From: an uncultured Bacteroidaceae bacterium
GTDB taxonomy: Bacteria; Bacteroidota; Bacteroidia; Bacteroidales; Bacteroidaceae
Length of the DNA: 12,130 nt
NCBI GenBank assembly: GCA_904501775.1
Contig: CAJGCJ010000051.1
Location: 1 to 12,130 of the forward strand
Direction: 5' to 3'
Shown here piece by piece: positions 1 through 6,384 of this stretch. The first letter of the stretch is position 1. Each line of letters begins with the position of its first letter. A program made the translations under genes and the position numbers. The notes below the pieces were generated by a model that was not told the origin of the DNA, ran no database searches, and saw nothing but the letters and a program-made list of their open reading frames with translations.

Positions 1-36
1 CCAAGCTTTTTTTTCGAAAAAATAGAAATTTTTCAT
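1..36 (-). CDS. Possible 5' end of a leftward gene (tentative)
   Basis: Reading leftward, an ATG at 36-34 opens a frame that stays open for 12 codons to the window edge and begins MKNFYFFEKKAW. Twelve codons prove nothing, and the sequence is dominated by T and A runs. The only support is a promoter-like pair on the same strand at 99-128. I do not recognise a product. It could equally be intergenic sequence; the bases to the left of this window would decide. Confidence 0.12.
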   Translation of the reverse strand, partial: MKNFYFFEKKAW

Positions 37-98
37 CCTTTGTAACAAACAATACAAGAACACGCGTTCAAAATGAACAAATTTTCACCCTCAGGCGA

Positions 99-128
99 CA
101 AAACTACAACAAAACACTCCTCAACAAA
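99..128 (-). promoter_or_regulatory. Possible leftward Bacteroidetes-type promoter
   Basis: Read on the minus strand, TTTG (128-125) is followed after 18 bases by TAGTTTTG (106-99). This matches the Bacteroidetes -33 TTTG / -7 TAnnTTTG pattern. It would start a transcript near 92 running out of the window to the left, over the possible ATG at 36. In sequence this rich in A and C, CAAA-type words occur by chance, so confidence is low. Confidence 0.2.
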
Positions 129-430
129 CACAAGAGAATCCCCAAAAAAAAGTGGGAAAATCCACAAAAAAAATCACGATTCCTTAAAAAAATCTCTTTT
201 CCCAATCATTTTTTCTCTCGAAGCCCCATTTTATTATTCACAGACCAATGCAAAAACATCAAAAATTAGCGATACGAAAAACAATTCTGCTCAAGAAATA
301 GTCCTTTTTTATCTATAAAAGAGACTTGCCTGCTGTAAAAAAACTGTCAACCAAGAGATATATTTTCGCCCGGCTACCACCTGTTTTTAATAAAAAGCCT
401 GCACTCACAGTGAAAAATATTGAAGTAAAC

Positions 431-463
431 TTTATCTTTCTCGCCGGTTTGTGTGTATCTTTG
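431..463 (+). promoter_or_regulatory. Upstream copy of duplicated dnaG promoter unit
   Basis: The -7 box TATCTTTG lies at 456-463 and exactly fits the Bacteroidetes TAnnTTTG consensus. It is preceded by TTTATCTTTCTCG (431-443), CCGG and TTTGTGTG. The same order of elements recurs at 519-547. No strong -33 TTTG is present at the usual distance; TTTA at 431-434 is the best candidate. A GAGC-TAAA-GCTC dyad at 463-474 sits just where transcription would start. Confidence 0.5.
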
Positions 464-503
464 AGCTAAAGCTCTAAGATCTTCTGCACTCGCTGCAAAA
501 TAT

Positions 504-517
504 CCAAGCAAGCTTGG
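504..517. repeat. Palindrome between the two dnaG promoter copies
   Basis: CCAAGC-AA-GCTTGG is a perfect 6-bp inverted repeat with a 2-base centre, ending just where the -33 region of the proximal promoter should be. An 8-bp palindrome, AAGATCTT, lies at 476-483, and a direct CTGCA repeat lies at 484-488 and 493-497. Their position suggests possible regulator binding, but no known operator was recognised. Confidence 0.4.
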
Positions 518-518
518 C

Positions 519-547
519 TTTATCTTGCTCGTTTGTTACTATCTTTG
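519..547 (+). promoter_or_regulatory. Proximal dnaG promoter (second copy)
   Basis: The -7 box TATCTTTG lies at 540-547, preceded by TTTATCTTGCTCG (519-531) and TTTGTTAC. This repeats the unit at 431-463 but lacks the CCGG. A weak -33-like TTGG lies at 514-517, inside a palindrome. The predicted transcription start is about 551-556, giving a leader of about 50 bases before the conserved N-terminus of DnaG. This placement argues against translation from the in-frame TTG at 514, which would lie upstream of the transcript. Confidence 0.65.
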
Positions 548-606
548 CAAAAGAGAGGAGTAATCAAAAAGGGCTACGTCTCCTATACCTTATTAATATA
601 ATATAT

Positions 607-2622
607 CTGATAGACCGCAATACCATAGAGCAAATAATGAACACGGCAAAAATCGAAGAGGTTGTAGCCGATTTTGTTGCATTGCGCAAACGCGGCGTCA
701 ATCTTATAGGCCTATGCCCATTCCATAACGAAAAGACTCCTTCATTTACCGTCTCGCCTGCAAAGAACAGGTGCAAATGTTTTGGATGCGGAAAAGGAGG
801 CAACCCGGTTCACTTCATAATGGAACACGAGCAGCTGAGCTATCCCGATGCTCTGCGCTGGCTTGCCAAGAAATATCACATAGAGATAAAGGAGCGTGAG
901 CTTACAAACGAAGAGAGAGAGGCACAAAGCATGCGCGAAAGCATGTTCATAGTAAATCAATATGCCCAGCAGTTCTTTACAGAGACACTGCACAACACCC
1001 AAGAGGGACAATCAATAGGCCTGAACTATTTCCACAAGCGTGGACTAAGAGACGAGACTATTGTAAAATTCGGATTAGGATATTCGCCCGAGAAGCGCGA
1101 CACTTTCGCATCAACAGCCACAAAAGCAGGATACAATCCTAATATAATAGCAAAAACAGGCGTATGCTACAGCACCGACGACGGCAGACTTGTCGACCGT
1201 TTCTGGGGACGCGTGACATTCCCCGTACACACAATATCGGGCAAGGTGGTTGCATTCGGTGGCCGCACACTGCAGAACAATCCCAAAGCAGCAAAATATG
1301 TAAACTCGCCCGAAAGCGAGATTTACCATAAGAGCGACCATCTTTACGGACTCTACTTCTCAAAACAGGCAATAATGCAGCACGACAGCTGTATACTTGT
1401 AGAGGGATACCTCGATGTAATCTCCATGCACCAGTCGGGCATACAGAATGTCGTAGCATCATCGGGAACATCGCTCACCACGGGTCAGATACGCCTGATA
1501 CACCGTTTCACAAGCAACGTAACACTGCTTTACGACGGCGACAAGGCCGGAATAAAAGCCTCATTGCGTGGAATAGACATGCTCTTGGAAGAGGGCATGA
1601 ACATAAACGTAGTGCTCCTACCCGATGGAGAAGACCCCGACAGCTATGCACAGAGCCACTCGACCGAGGAGGTAGAAGAGTACATACGCACCCACAAGGT
1701 CGACTTCATACAGTTCAAGACCAACCTGTTGATGAGCGACACAAGCGACGACCCTCAGAGCCGTGCCCACCTCATAGGCGACATTGTGCGCAGCATCGCA
1801 GTAATCCCCAACGACATCCTGCGCAGCGAATATCTGCGAAAATGCAGCGAAATGTTAAAAGTGAGTGAGCAGTTGCTTGTATCCGAGACAGCCAAACTGC
1901 GTCGCAAATATGCACAGGAGGCATACAGCCGCAAGCAGCAGAACAGTTCGGCAACAGTTCCCGAGGAGAAAGACGAGGATCTGCCAATACAAGTACAATC
2001 CGTCAGCCAGCAGGAAGAGACCACAAAATCTACAAGCAACAATCCGCTCTACAACAAGGAACACGCAATAATACAGTTCATCCTGCGAAACGGCGAGAAA
2101 CAGTTGCTTGTCCCCGAGGACAAGATAAACAACACACCGGCATTTACCGAGAGTGTCATTGCACATATAAAGTATTCACTGCAGGGCGACGGAATAGAGT
2201 TCACACACCCGCTATACAAACGCATCTTCGAAGAGGCTGCGCAGCACGACTCGGACCCCGAATTCGTAGCCGAGCGCTATTTCCTTTCGCATCCCGATGC
2301 CGAGATATCGCACCTCACAGCCGAGATGTGCAGCGACCGATATATCCTGAGCAAGCTCTTCAGCGAGAACAGCAGCGAAGAGCGCAACGAGAGTGCAGTG
2401 CTGTTTGAACAGACAACACGCCTTGTAATTGCCTACAAACAGAATATCATTGACGAACTGCTCAAGCAGACAATGGAGCAACTTAAAGACCCTGCCACAG
2501 CCGCCGACAGCACATACTACATGGAGGTGATGCAGAACTTCAAGTTTCTGAAAGAGACACAGCAGGCACTGAACGCACTACTCTCACAATACGGTTTCGG
2601 CAGCGCGGCACTCAATATCTGA
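607..2622 (+). CDS. dnaG: DNA primase DnaG
   Basis: DnaG makes the RNA primers for lagging-strand replication and works with the DnaB helicase. Numbering from the CTG at 607 (671 residues), the CHC2-type zinc ribbon has ligands C37, H40, C58 and C61. The TOPRIM catalytic acids are E266, D270, D310 and D312, with a further acidic cluster D340/D343/D345. These sit within a few residues of the E. coli positions. A Gln/Ser/Glu-rich linker (about 435-480) precedes a divergent C-terminal helicase-binding region. The family normally begins M-I-D-x-x-T-I; here the matching codons are CTG-ATA-GAC at 607. No ATG, GTG or TTG is in frame from the promoter box (540-547) until ATG 637, which would remove the conserved first helix. 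A TTG at 514 would place the start inside the promoter. The product is certain; the start is not. It is transcribed toward folE, with a terminator between them. Confidence 0.97.
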   Translation: MIDRNTIEQIMNTAKIEEVVADFVALRKRGVNLIGLCPFHNEKTPSFTVSPAKNRCKCFGCGKGGNPVHFIMEHEQLSYPDALRWLAKKYHIEIKERELTNEEREAQSMRESMFIVNQYAQQFFTETLHNTQEGQSIGLNYFHKRGLRDETIVKFGLGYSPEKRDTFASTATKAGYNPNIIAKTGVCYSTDDGRLVDRFWGRVTFPVHTISGKVVAFGGRTLQNNPKAAKYVNSPESEIYHKSDHLYGLYFSKQAIMQHDSCILVEGYLDVISMHQSGIQNVVASSGTSLTTGQIRLIHRFTSNVTLLYDGDKAGIKASLRGIDMLLEEGMNINVVLLPDGEDPDSYAQSHSTEEVEEYIRTHKVDFIQFKTNLLMSDTSDDPQSRAHLIGDIVRSIAVIPNDILRSEYLRKCSEMLKVSEQLLVSETAKLRRKYAQEAYSRKQQNSSATVPEEKDEDLPIQVQSVSQQEETTKSTSNNPLYNKEHAIIQFILRNGEKQLLVPEDKINNTPAFTESVIAHIKYSLQGDGIEFTHPLYKRIFEEAAQHDSDPEFVAERYFLSHPDAEISHLTAEMCSDRYILSKLFSENSSEERNESAVLFEQTTRLVIAYKQNIIDELLKQTMEQLKDPATAADSTYYMEVMQNFKFLKETQQALNALLSQYGFGSAALNI

Positions 2623-2640
2623 CACACCCTCACAAAACAT

Positions 2641-2672
2641 AACAAGCCGCCCCGTTACCGGGACAGCCTGCC
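2641..2672 (-). terminator. Terminator hairpin between convergent dnaG and folE
   Basis: In the leftward (folE operon) transcript, arms GCUGUCCCG and CGGGGCGGC (2667-2659 and 2654-2646) close on a GUAA loop, which is a GNRA tetraloop. Two of the nine pairs are G-U. Five further pairs (three of them G-U) extend the stem through the UUGUU that follows, so the 3' arm runs into a U-rich tail. In the rightward (dnaG) transcript the same core has two C-A mismatches but is followed by CCTTTTT at 2677-2683. It therefore looks tuned mainly for the leftward operon and may also stop dnaG transcripts. This is a visual fold only. Confidence 0.7.
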
Positions 2673-2700
2673 TTATCCTTTTTAAATACAGTCGAAACGA

Positions 2701-3276
2701 TTATCTGTTTCGCAGAAGATTCATGAACTCCTCCCTTGTCTTTGCCTGATTGAATGCACCGCAAAAATCAGAGGTGGTGGTTACCGAGTTCTGTTTCTTT
2801 ATTCCACGCATTTGCATACACAGGTGCTGAGCCTCAACGACCACCATAACCCCAAGCGGATTAAGGGTTTCCTGTATACACTGTTTTATCTGCAACGTAA
2901 GACGCTCCTGCACCTGCAGACGACGTGCATATACATCTACGACGCGTGCAATCTTACTTAAGCCTGTTATATATCCGTTGGGGATATACGCAACATGCAC
3001 CTTGCCAAAGAAAGGCAGGATATGATGTTCGCACAGCGAGTAGAAATCAATATCCTTGACAATAACCATCTGGCTATAATCCTCTTTGAACATAGCACCG
3101 CGCAGAATGGCATGCGGGTCTTCCTTATATCCCGATGTAGTATCCAATATTGCACGAGCGACACGTTCGGGAGTCTTTATAAGACCCTCGCGCTGGGTAT
3201 CTTCGCCCAAGAGCTCCAACATATTGCTGCAATTGGCCATAAGGCCTTCGATAATCTTATCCTTGCTCTCTTCCAT
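2701..3276 (-). CDS. folE: GTP cyclohydrolase I
   Basis: This cytosolic enzyme converts GTP to 7,8-dihydroneopterin triphosphate, the first step of tetrahydrofolate (pterin) synthesis. The 191-residue product carries the family signatures: TPERVA near residues 35-40, CEHH at 82-85, the GLSKIARVVDVYARR block at 105-119, and HLCMQMRG at 151-158. The zinc ligands are C82, H85 and C153. H84, Q123 and H151 match active-site residues H112, Q151 and H179 of the E. coli enzyme at a constant offset of 28. The shorter N-terminus is usual among bacterial homologues. It is the last gene of the minus-strand operon, 10 bp after the SPOR gene, with an A-rich leader and no Shine-Dalgarno. The terminator at 2641-2672 follows it. 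All key residues are present, so it should be active. Confidence 0.97.
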   Translation of the reverse strand: MEESKDKIIEGLMANCSNMLELLGEDTQREGLIKTPERVARAILDTTSGYKEDPHAILRGAMFKEDYSQMVIVKDIDFYSLCEHHILPFFGKVHVAYIPNGYITGLSKIARVVDVYARRLQVQERLTLQIKQCIQETLNPLGVMVVVEAQHLCMQMRGIKKQNSVTTTSDFCGAFNQAKTREEFMNLLRNR

Positions 3277-3286
3277 GCTTTTATTT

Positions 3287-3730
3287 TCAATAAGGCAGGT
3301 TTATCATAGTCTTTGTAACCGAAATCTCCCTGAAACGACGTGTTGCCTTAAGGCGGTACATCACAGCCTCGGCCTCTTCGCGTGTGCGGTAATCGCCATA
3401 CTGACACGAACGGATTGGAGATTCAAACACCACATATACCTCGGCACCGGGGAAATTTTCCCTCATATACTGCGCCATGTTATTGGCCTCGTCACGTGCC
3501 TGTCGCGAATTGTTTCCCGAATAGACCATCACACGATATCCCTCAATTTGGGCAGGCTTACCATTGCGTTCAATCATAGAGCCCATGAGCTCGTTCAATT
3601 TTAGCGGATGATGTATGCGCACAACACCCTGCCCAACGGTATCGCGTTGAAGTTCGTCAACTATGTTGTTCTGTGCCCCAACATACAAGGCACAGAACAA
3701 CATCAGGATTGAAATGAAAAATCTATTCAT
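3287..3730 (-). CDS. Secreted SPOR-domain protein
   Basis: This small exported protein (147 residues) has an N-terminal signal peptide (hydrophobic residues about 4-17, probable cleavage after VGA at 17-19). A SPOR-like domain starts at about residue 63 (GYRVMVYSG) and runs to about 140. It shows the family's beta-alpha-beta pattern and the Y-G-x-Y/F-x-T-x-x-x-A stretch at 111-121. SPOR domains bind denuded glycan strands of peptidoglycan, so an envelope or cell-wall role is inferred; the actual partner is unknown. The Cys at 13 lies in the signal peptide, but the preceding F does not fit a lipobox, so I do not call a lipoprotein. I chose the ATG at 3730, which overlaps the tpiA stop by one base (TAATG), over an ATG three codons earlier. 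folE starts 10 bp downstream. Confidence 0.85.
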   Translation of the reverse strand: MNRFFISILMLFCALYVGAQNNIVDELQRDTVGQGVVRIHHPLKLNELMGSMIERNGKPAQIEGYRVMVYSGNNSRQARDEANNMAQYMRENFPGAEVYVVFESPIRSCQYGDYRTREEAEAVMYRLKATRRFREISVTKTMINLPY

Positions 3731-4488
3731 TATTTCCAAGCATCGATGATACCCTTGAAATCGGCAACCTTCAAAGAAGCACCACCGATAAGACCACCGT
3801 CAACATCAGCATTAGCGAAGAGCTCCTTAGCATTGCTTGCCTTGCAGCTACCACCGTAAAGGATTGAAGTATTCTCAGCAACCTCAGCGCCATACTTCTC
3901 TACGATTGTAGAACGGATGTAAGCGTGGATCTCCTGAGCCTGCTCGGGAGTTGCTGTAAGACCTGTACCGATAGCCCAAACGGGTTCGTAAGCAAGGATA
4001 ATCTTAGAGAAGTCCTCAGCTGAAAGGTCGTACAAAGAACCAGCAAGCTGCTTGTAAACTACCTCGTTCTGGATACCCTGATTACGCTCCTCGAGAACCT
4101 CACCAATACAGAAGATAGGTGTAAGACCGTTAGCAAGAGCCAACTGTACCTTCTCTTTAAGGATAGCCTCAGTCTCACCATAGTAAGCACGACGCTCTGA
4201 GTGGCCAAGGATTACATACTTTGCACCTGTTGAAGCAACCATCGCTGCAGAAACCTCACCAGTATAAGCACCTGATACCTTGTCGGCGCAGTTCTCGGCA
4301 CCAACACCGATAACAGAAGCGTCAACAGCCGATGCAACTGATGCAAGGTGGATGAAAGGAGTACAAATTACAACATCGCAATTGGGTTTGTCAGCAACAA
4401 GAGCCTCGTTGAGCTCGTTTGCCAATGCAATACCCTCCTGAAGATTCAGGTTCATCTTCCAGTTACCTGCTACAATTTTCTTTCTCAT
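3730..4488 (-). CDS. tpiA: Triosephosphate isomerase
   Basis: This cytosolic enzyme of glycolysis and gluconeogenesis interconverts dihydroxyacetone phosphate and glyceraldehyde 3-phosphate. The product is 252 residues, normal for the family. Numbered from the chosen start, the signatures are the N-terminal NWKMN with catalytic K11, ILGHSERR with electrophile H96, the AYEPVWAIGTG block with catalytic base E168 and flexible loop 6, and the phosphate-binding YGGS and GGLIGGAS stretches. An ATG at 4500 would add MFKK. I prefer 4488 because the family begins M-R-K-x-I-V-x-G-N-W-K and an A-rich run lies just before it. Codon use is strongly biased: all 20 Ile codons are ATC or ATT, none ATA, with many GGT, GCT and CGT codons. 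This differs from its AUA-rich neighbours and points to high expression. It lies 23 bp (35 bp from the chosen start) after the DoxX-like gene and overlaps the SPOR gene by one base. Confidence 0.97.
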   Translation of the reverse strand: MRKKIVAGNWKMNLNLQEGIALANELNEALVADKPNCDVVICTPFIHLASVASAVDASVIGVGAENCADKVSGAYTGEVSAAMVASTGAKYVILGHSERRAYYGETEAILKEKVQLALANGLTPIFCIGEVLEERNQGIQNEVVYKQLAGSLYDLSAEDFSKIILAYEPVWAIGTGLTATPEQAQEIHAYIRSTIVEKYGAEVAENTSILYGGSCKASNAKELFANADVDGGLIGGASLKVADFKGIIDAWK

Positions 4489-4523
4489 TTTTTTAAACAT
4501 TTAAAAGGTTTATAATAATTATA

Positions 4524-5837
4524 TCACTCATCTATTTTCTCTTCTTTATTCTGCTTCTGCAGCCTGAACCTGTTCAGCAGATGAAGCACCGCAGCAATAA
4601 TCACATCCACAAACATTATGAACAGCAACGGTGCGACAAACATGGAGAGCCAGAATTTCCAGCTTCCGAGAAGCGAGGAGATGCTCTTCACAGAATCGGG
4701 CATCGAGGTGGGAGCCTTGCGTATTTCGTCTACCGACGGAATGTCTGCCGAGTTCCACTTTCCGACAACAGTACCGTCCTTTATAAGCAGCACTCCCGGA
4801 TTGGCACGCACAATGGTCTTGAGCATCACATCATCGGCCCACAGAACCGGATATTCGCCACCTGTACGCCTTTTCCATAAATCGACCTCATTTACATCAG
4901 ATGCCGTTGCCGCATAAAAAGGCACAGCCATCTCTACACAATAGTCGTAGAGTTCATTTATTCTGTCTACGCGGCTCTCATCGGCCGTTTCCACACGGTT
5001 CATTATCAGCATACACACATAACCGCTGTCCTCCAATATCTGTGAGGTATAATCCTCTTCATCTTCAATCCCAAAGAACTCAAAGTCGGGAATGATTGCC
5101 GGGCGTCCCTCTACAATGACATCAGTGCGACTGCCCAGATAGTTCCATGTGCTATCGGGATAATTCTCTTCGTCAAACTCCCTTACATCACCATCCTTTT
5201 CGAAACGATATACTGTTTTCTCGACCGAGGGGACATTAGCCACTGACTCACGCAGGTCAGCACCCTTAGCGAAAGGACGGAAATCGAGAACAGGCAGATG
5301 CGCCATCGAGACATACTCCAGAGAGGCAACATACAGCAGTGCAAAGAGGGCAACCATCCATCTGTTGTACAATCCAATCTTGCGGACAAAAAGCCTACGC
5401 ATGAAAAATACCATCGTGGCAAAGAGAAGCAGTACGATATTTTTTCCAAAAGTGGCCCAATTGGAGAGATGCAGGGCATCGCCGAAACAGCCGCAGTCAC
5501 GCACCGGGTTCCACAGAGCAACCACAAGCGTAAAAGGTGTAAAGACAAGGAAGAACAGGAATACAAGAAACGTCACCGTCCTACTGTAGACGCCCATCAG
5601 CAACAGCACGCCCACAATAAACTCGGCAGCTGGCAGCAACTGAGCAGCGGCCATAATCCACCCGTCGGAAATCTGTTCCATTCCAAAAGCCGTAAGATAC
5701 TCCTGCAATTTATAGAACAGTCCCATAGGGTCTACGGCTTTTACAAAGCCCGAGACTATGAGAACCACACTCAACAGCAAACGCGATACATTTGCCAATG
5801 TTGCGGTCAACGCCCGTTTCTTATTCAGCAACCCCAT
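4524..5837 (-). CDS. DoxX/MauE-like membrane protein with thioredoxin-like part
   Basis: This 437-residue inner-membrane protein of unknown reaction has hydrophobic segments at about 15-33, 61-82, 87-109, 131-149, 160-178 and 396-421. The first four resemble the DoxX/MauE bundle: SGFVKAVDPMG (29-39) follows helix 1 and DCGCFGD (114-120) lies in a loop. CGCFG is typical of MauE-like redox-associated proteins. Residues about 245-370 look like an extracytoplasmic thioredoxin fold ending in NPGVLLIKDGTVVGKW (346-361), which resembles the cis-Pro strand of TlpA-like proteins. The usual CxxC is absent; C275 and C300 are the only cysteines in that part. A final helix and a charged tail follow. The start overlaps the DUF1599 gene by 17 bp, so the two are probably coupled. 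A role in envelope redox or quinone chemistry is inference. The family assignment is fairly sure, the function is not. Confidence 0.85.
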   Translation of the reverse strand: MGLLNKKRALTATLANVSRLLLSVVLIVSGFVKAVDPMGLFYKLQEYLTAFGMEQISDGWIMAAAQLLPAAEFIVGVLLLMGVYSRTVTFLVFLFFLVFTPFTLVVALWNPVRDCGCFGDALHLSNWATFGKNIVLLLFATMVFFMRRLFVRKIGLYNRWMVALFALLYVASLEYVSMAHLPVLDFRPFAKGADLRESVANVPSVEKTVYRFEKDGDVREFDEENYPDSTWNYLGSRTDVIVEGRPAIIPDFEFFGIEDEEDYTSQILEDSGYVCMLIMNRVETADESRVDRINELYDYCVEMAVPFYAATASDVNEVDLWKRRTGGEYPVLWADDVMLKTIVRANPGVLLIKDGTVVGKWNSADIPSVDEIRKAPTSMPDSVKSISSLLGSWKFWLSMFVAPLLFIMFVDVIIAAVLHLLNRFRLQKQNKEEKIDE

Positions 5838-6366
5838 TCTTTATCAGTCCGAATACTGCATAATTTATCATGTCCATATAATTGGCATCCACTCCCTCGG
5901 AAACCTTAGTGGCACCATCGAGCTCCTCAATCTGCTTGGTGCGCCATATCTTGGTGAGTATAAGGTCGGTGTACGATGTCGTACGCATTCCGCGCCAAGC
6001 CTCGTTATAATCGTGGTTCTTGCGCTTCATAAGCTCAAGTGCCTCATTTGCCTTGGCCTTGTACAGTTCCATAGCCTTGTCGGGGGTGATGTCGCACTCG
6101 TCGGAATATCCCAACTCAAGCTGCACAAGTGCAATTATACCATAGTTCACAATGCCTATAAGCTCGGAGTTTATATCCTCGCCCACCATATTCTCGGCAC
6201 CCGTCTCAAGGTTGCGTATGCGCTTGGCCTTTATGTATATCTGGTCGGTCAGCGACTCGGGACGCATAATTCGCCACGAAGCACCATAGTCGTACAGTTT
6301 CTTCCCAAACAGGTCGCGGCACAAGGCCAGCACCCTCTCAAATTGTATATTCGTATCGTTGGCCAT
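5821..6366 (-). CDS. DUF1599 protein with two tandem repeats
   Basis: This 181-residue, probably cytosolic, mainly helical protein is built of two homologous halves about 93 residues apart. The first has YDY (25-27), W31-R32, M34-R35, T40-D41 and NY (74-75). The second has HDY (118-120), W124-R125, M127-R128, T133-D134 and NY (168-169). The shared pattern is DYxxxWRxMRxxSxTDxI. I assign it to the DUF1599 family (PF07659), which I recall as 'nucleotide modification associated domain 1'; that name is from memory. The activity is unknown. An acidic residue before the second NY (D165) is Gly (G71) in the first half, so the repeats may have diverged in function. It lies 18 bp after the glycosyltransferase gene and overlaps the DoxX-like gene by 17 bp. 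No signal peptide or membrane segment is seen. Confidence 0.85.
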   Translation of the reverse strand: MANDTNIQFERVLALCRDLFGKKLYDYGASWRIMRPESLTDQIYIKAKRIRNLETGAENMVGEDINSELIGIVNYGIIALVQLELGYSDECDITPDKAMELYKAKANEALELMKRKNHDYNEAWRGMRTTSYTDLILTKIWRTKQIEELDGATKVSEGVDANYMDMINYAVFGLIKNGVAE

Positions 6367-6384
6367 CTCTATCTAAAATTTATC

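Larger units (their letters stand above)
1..430. other. A/T-rich, G-poor non-coding upstream region
   Basis: I see no convincing gene here. The plus strand is rich in A and C, poor in G, and full of homopolymer runs: T8 at 7-14, A6 at 17-22, T5 at 29-33, A8 at 144-151, A8 at 166-173, A7 at 186-192 and T6 at 209-214. A plus-strand open frame at 73-318 translates to a Lys/Ser/Thr/Asn-rich low-complexity peptide with no family resemblance, so I treat it as chance. Small inverted repeats occur, for example GTTCA-AAA-TGAAC at 66-78 and CACT-CAC-AGTG at 402-412. The far left end could hold the first codons of a leftward gene (see the tentative entry at 1-36). No tRNA, rRNA or known small RNA was recognised by eye. 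Confidence 0.6.

Noticed and set aside
73..318. 81-codon plus-strand open frame upstream of dnaG
   Set aside because: The translation is low-complexity Lys/Ser/Thr/Asn-rich sequence driven by A-runs, with no domain or family likeness and no good promoter.
514..606. N-terminal extension of DnaG from TTG 514
   Set aside because: The extension would be translated from the promoter box itself (540-547) and resembles no DnaG N-terminus. It stays possible only if transcription starts at the upstream promoter copy.
3692..3694. Lipoprotein cysteine in the SPOR protein
   Set aside because: The Cys at residue 13 is preceded by L-F rather than a small residue, so it does not fit a lipobox; an ordinary signal peptide explains the sequence better.
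5298..5909. 203-codon plus-strand frame opposite the DoxX-like gene
   Set aside because: It is antisense to a well-supported membrane protein gene and its Lys/Arg/Gln/His-rich translation matches no family.
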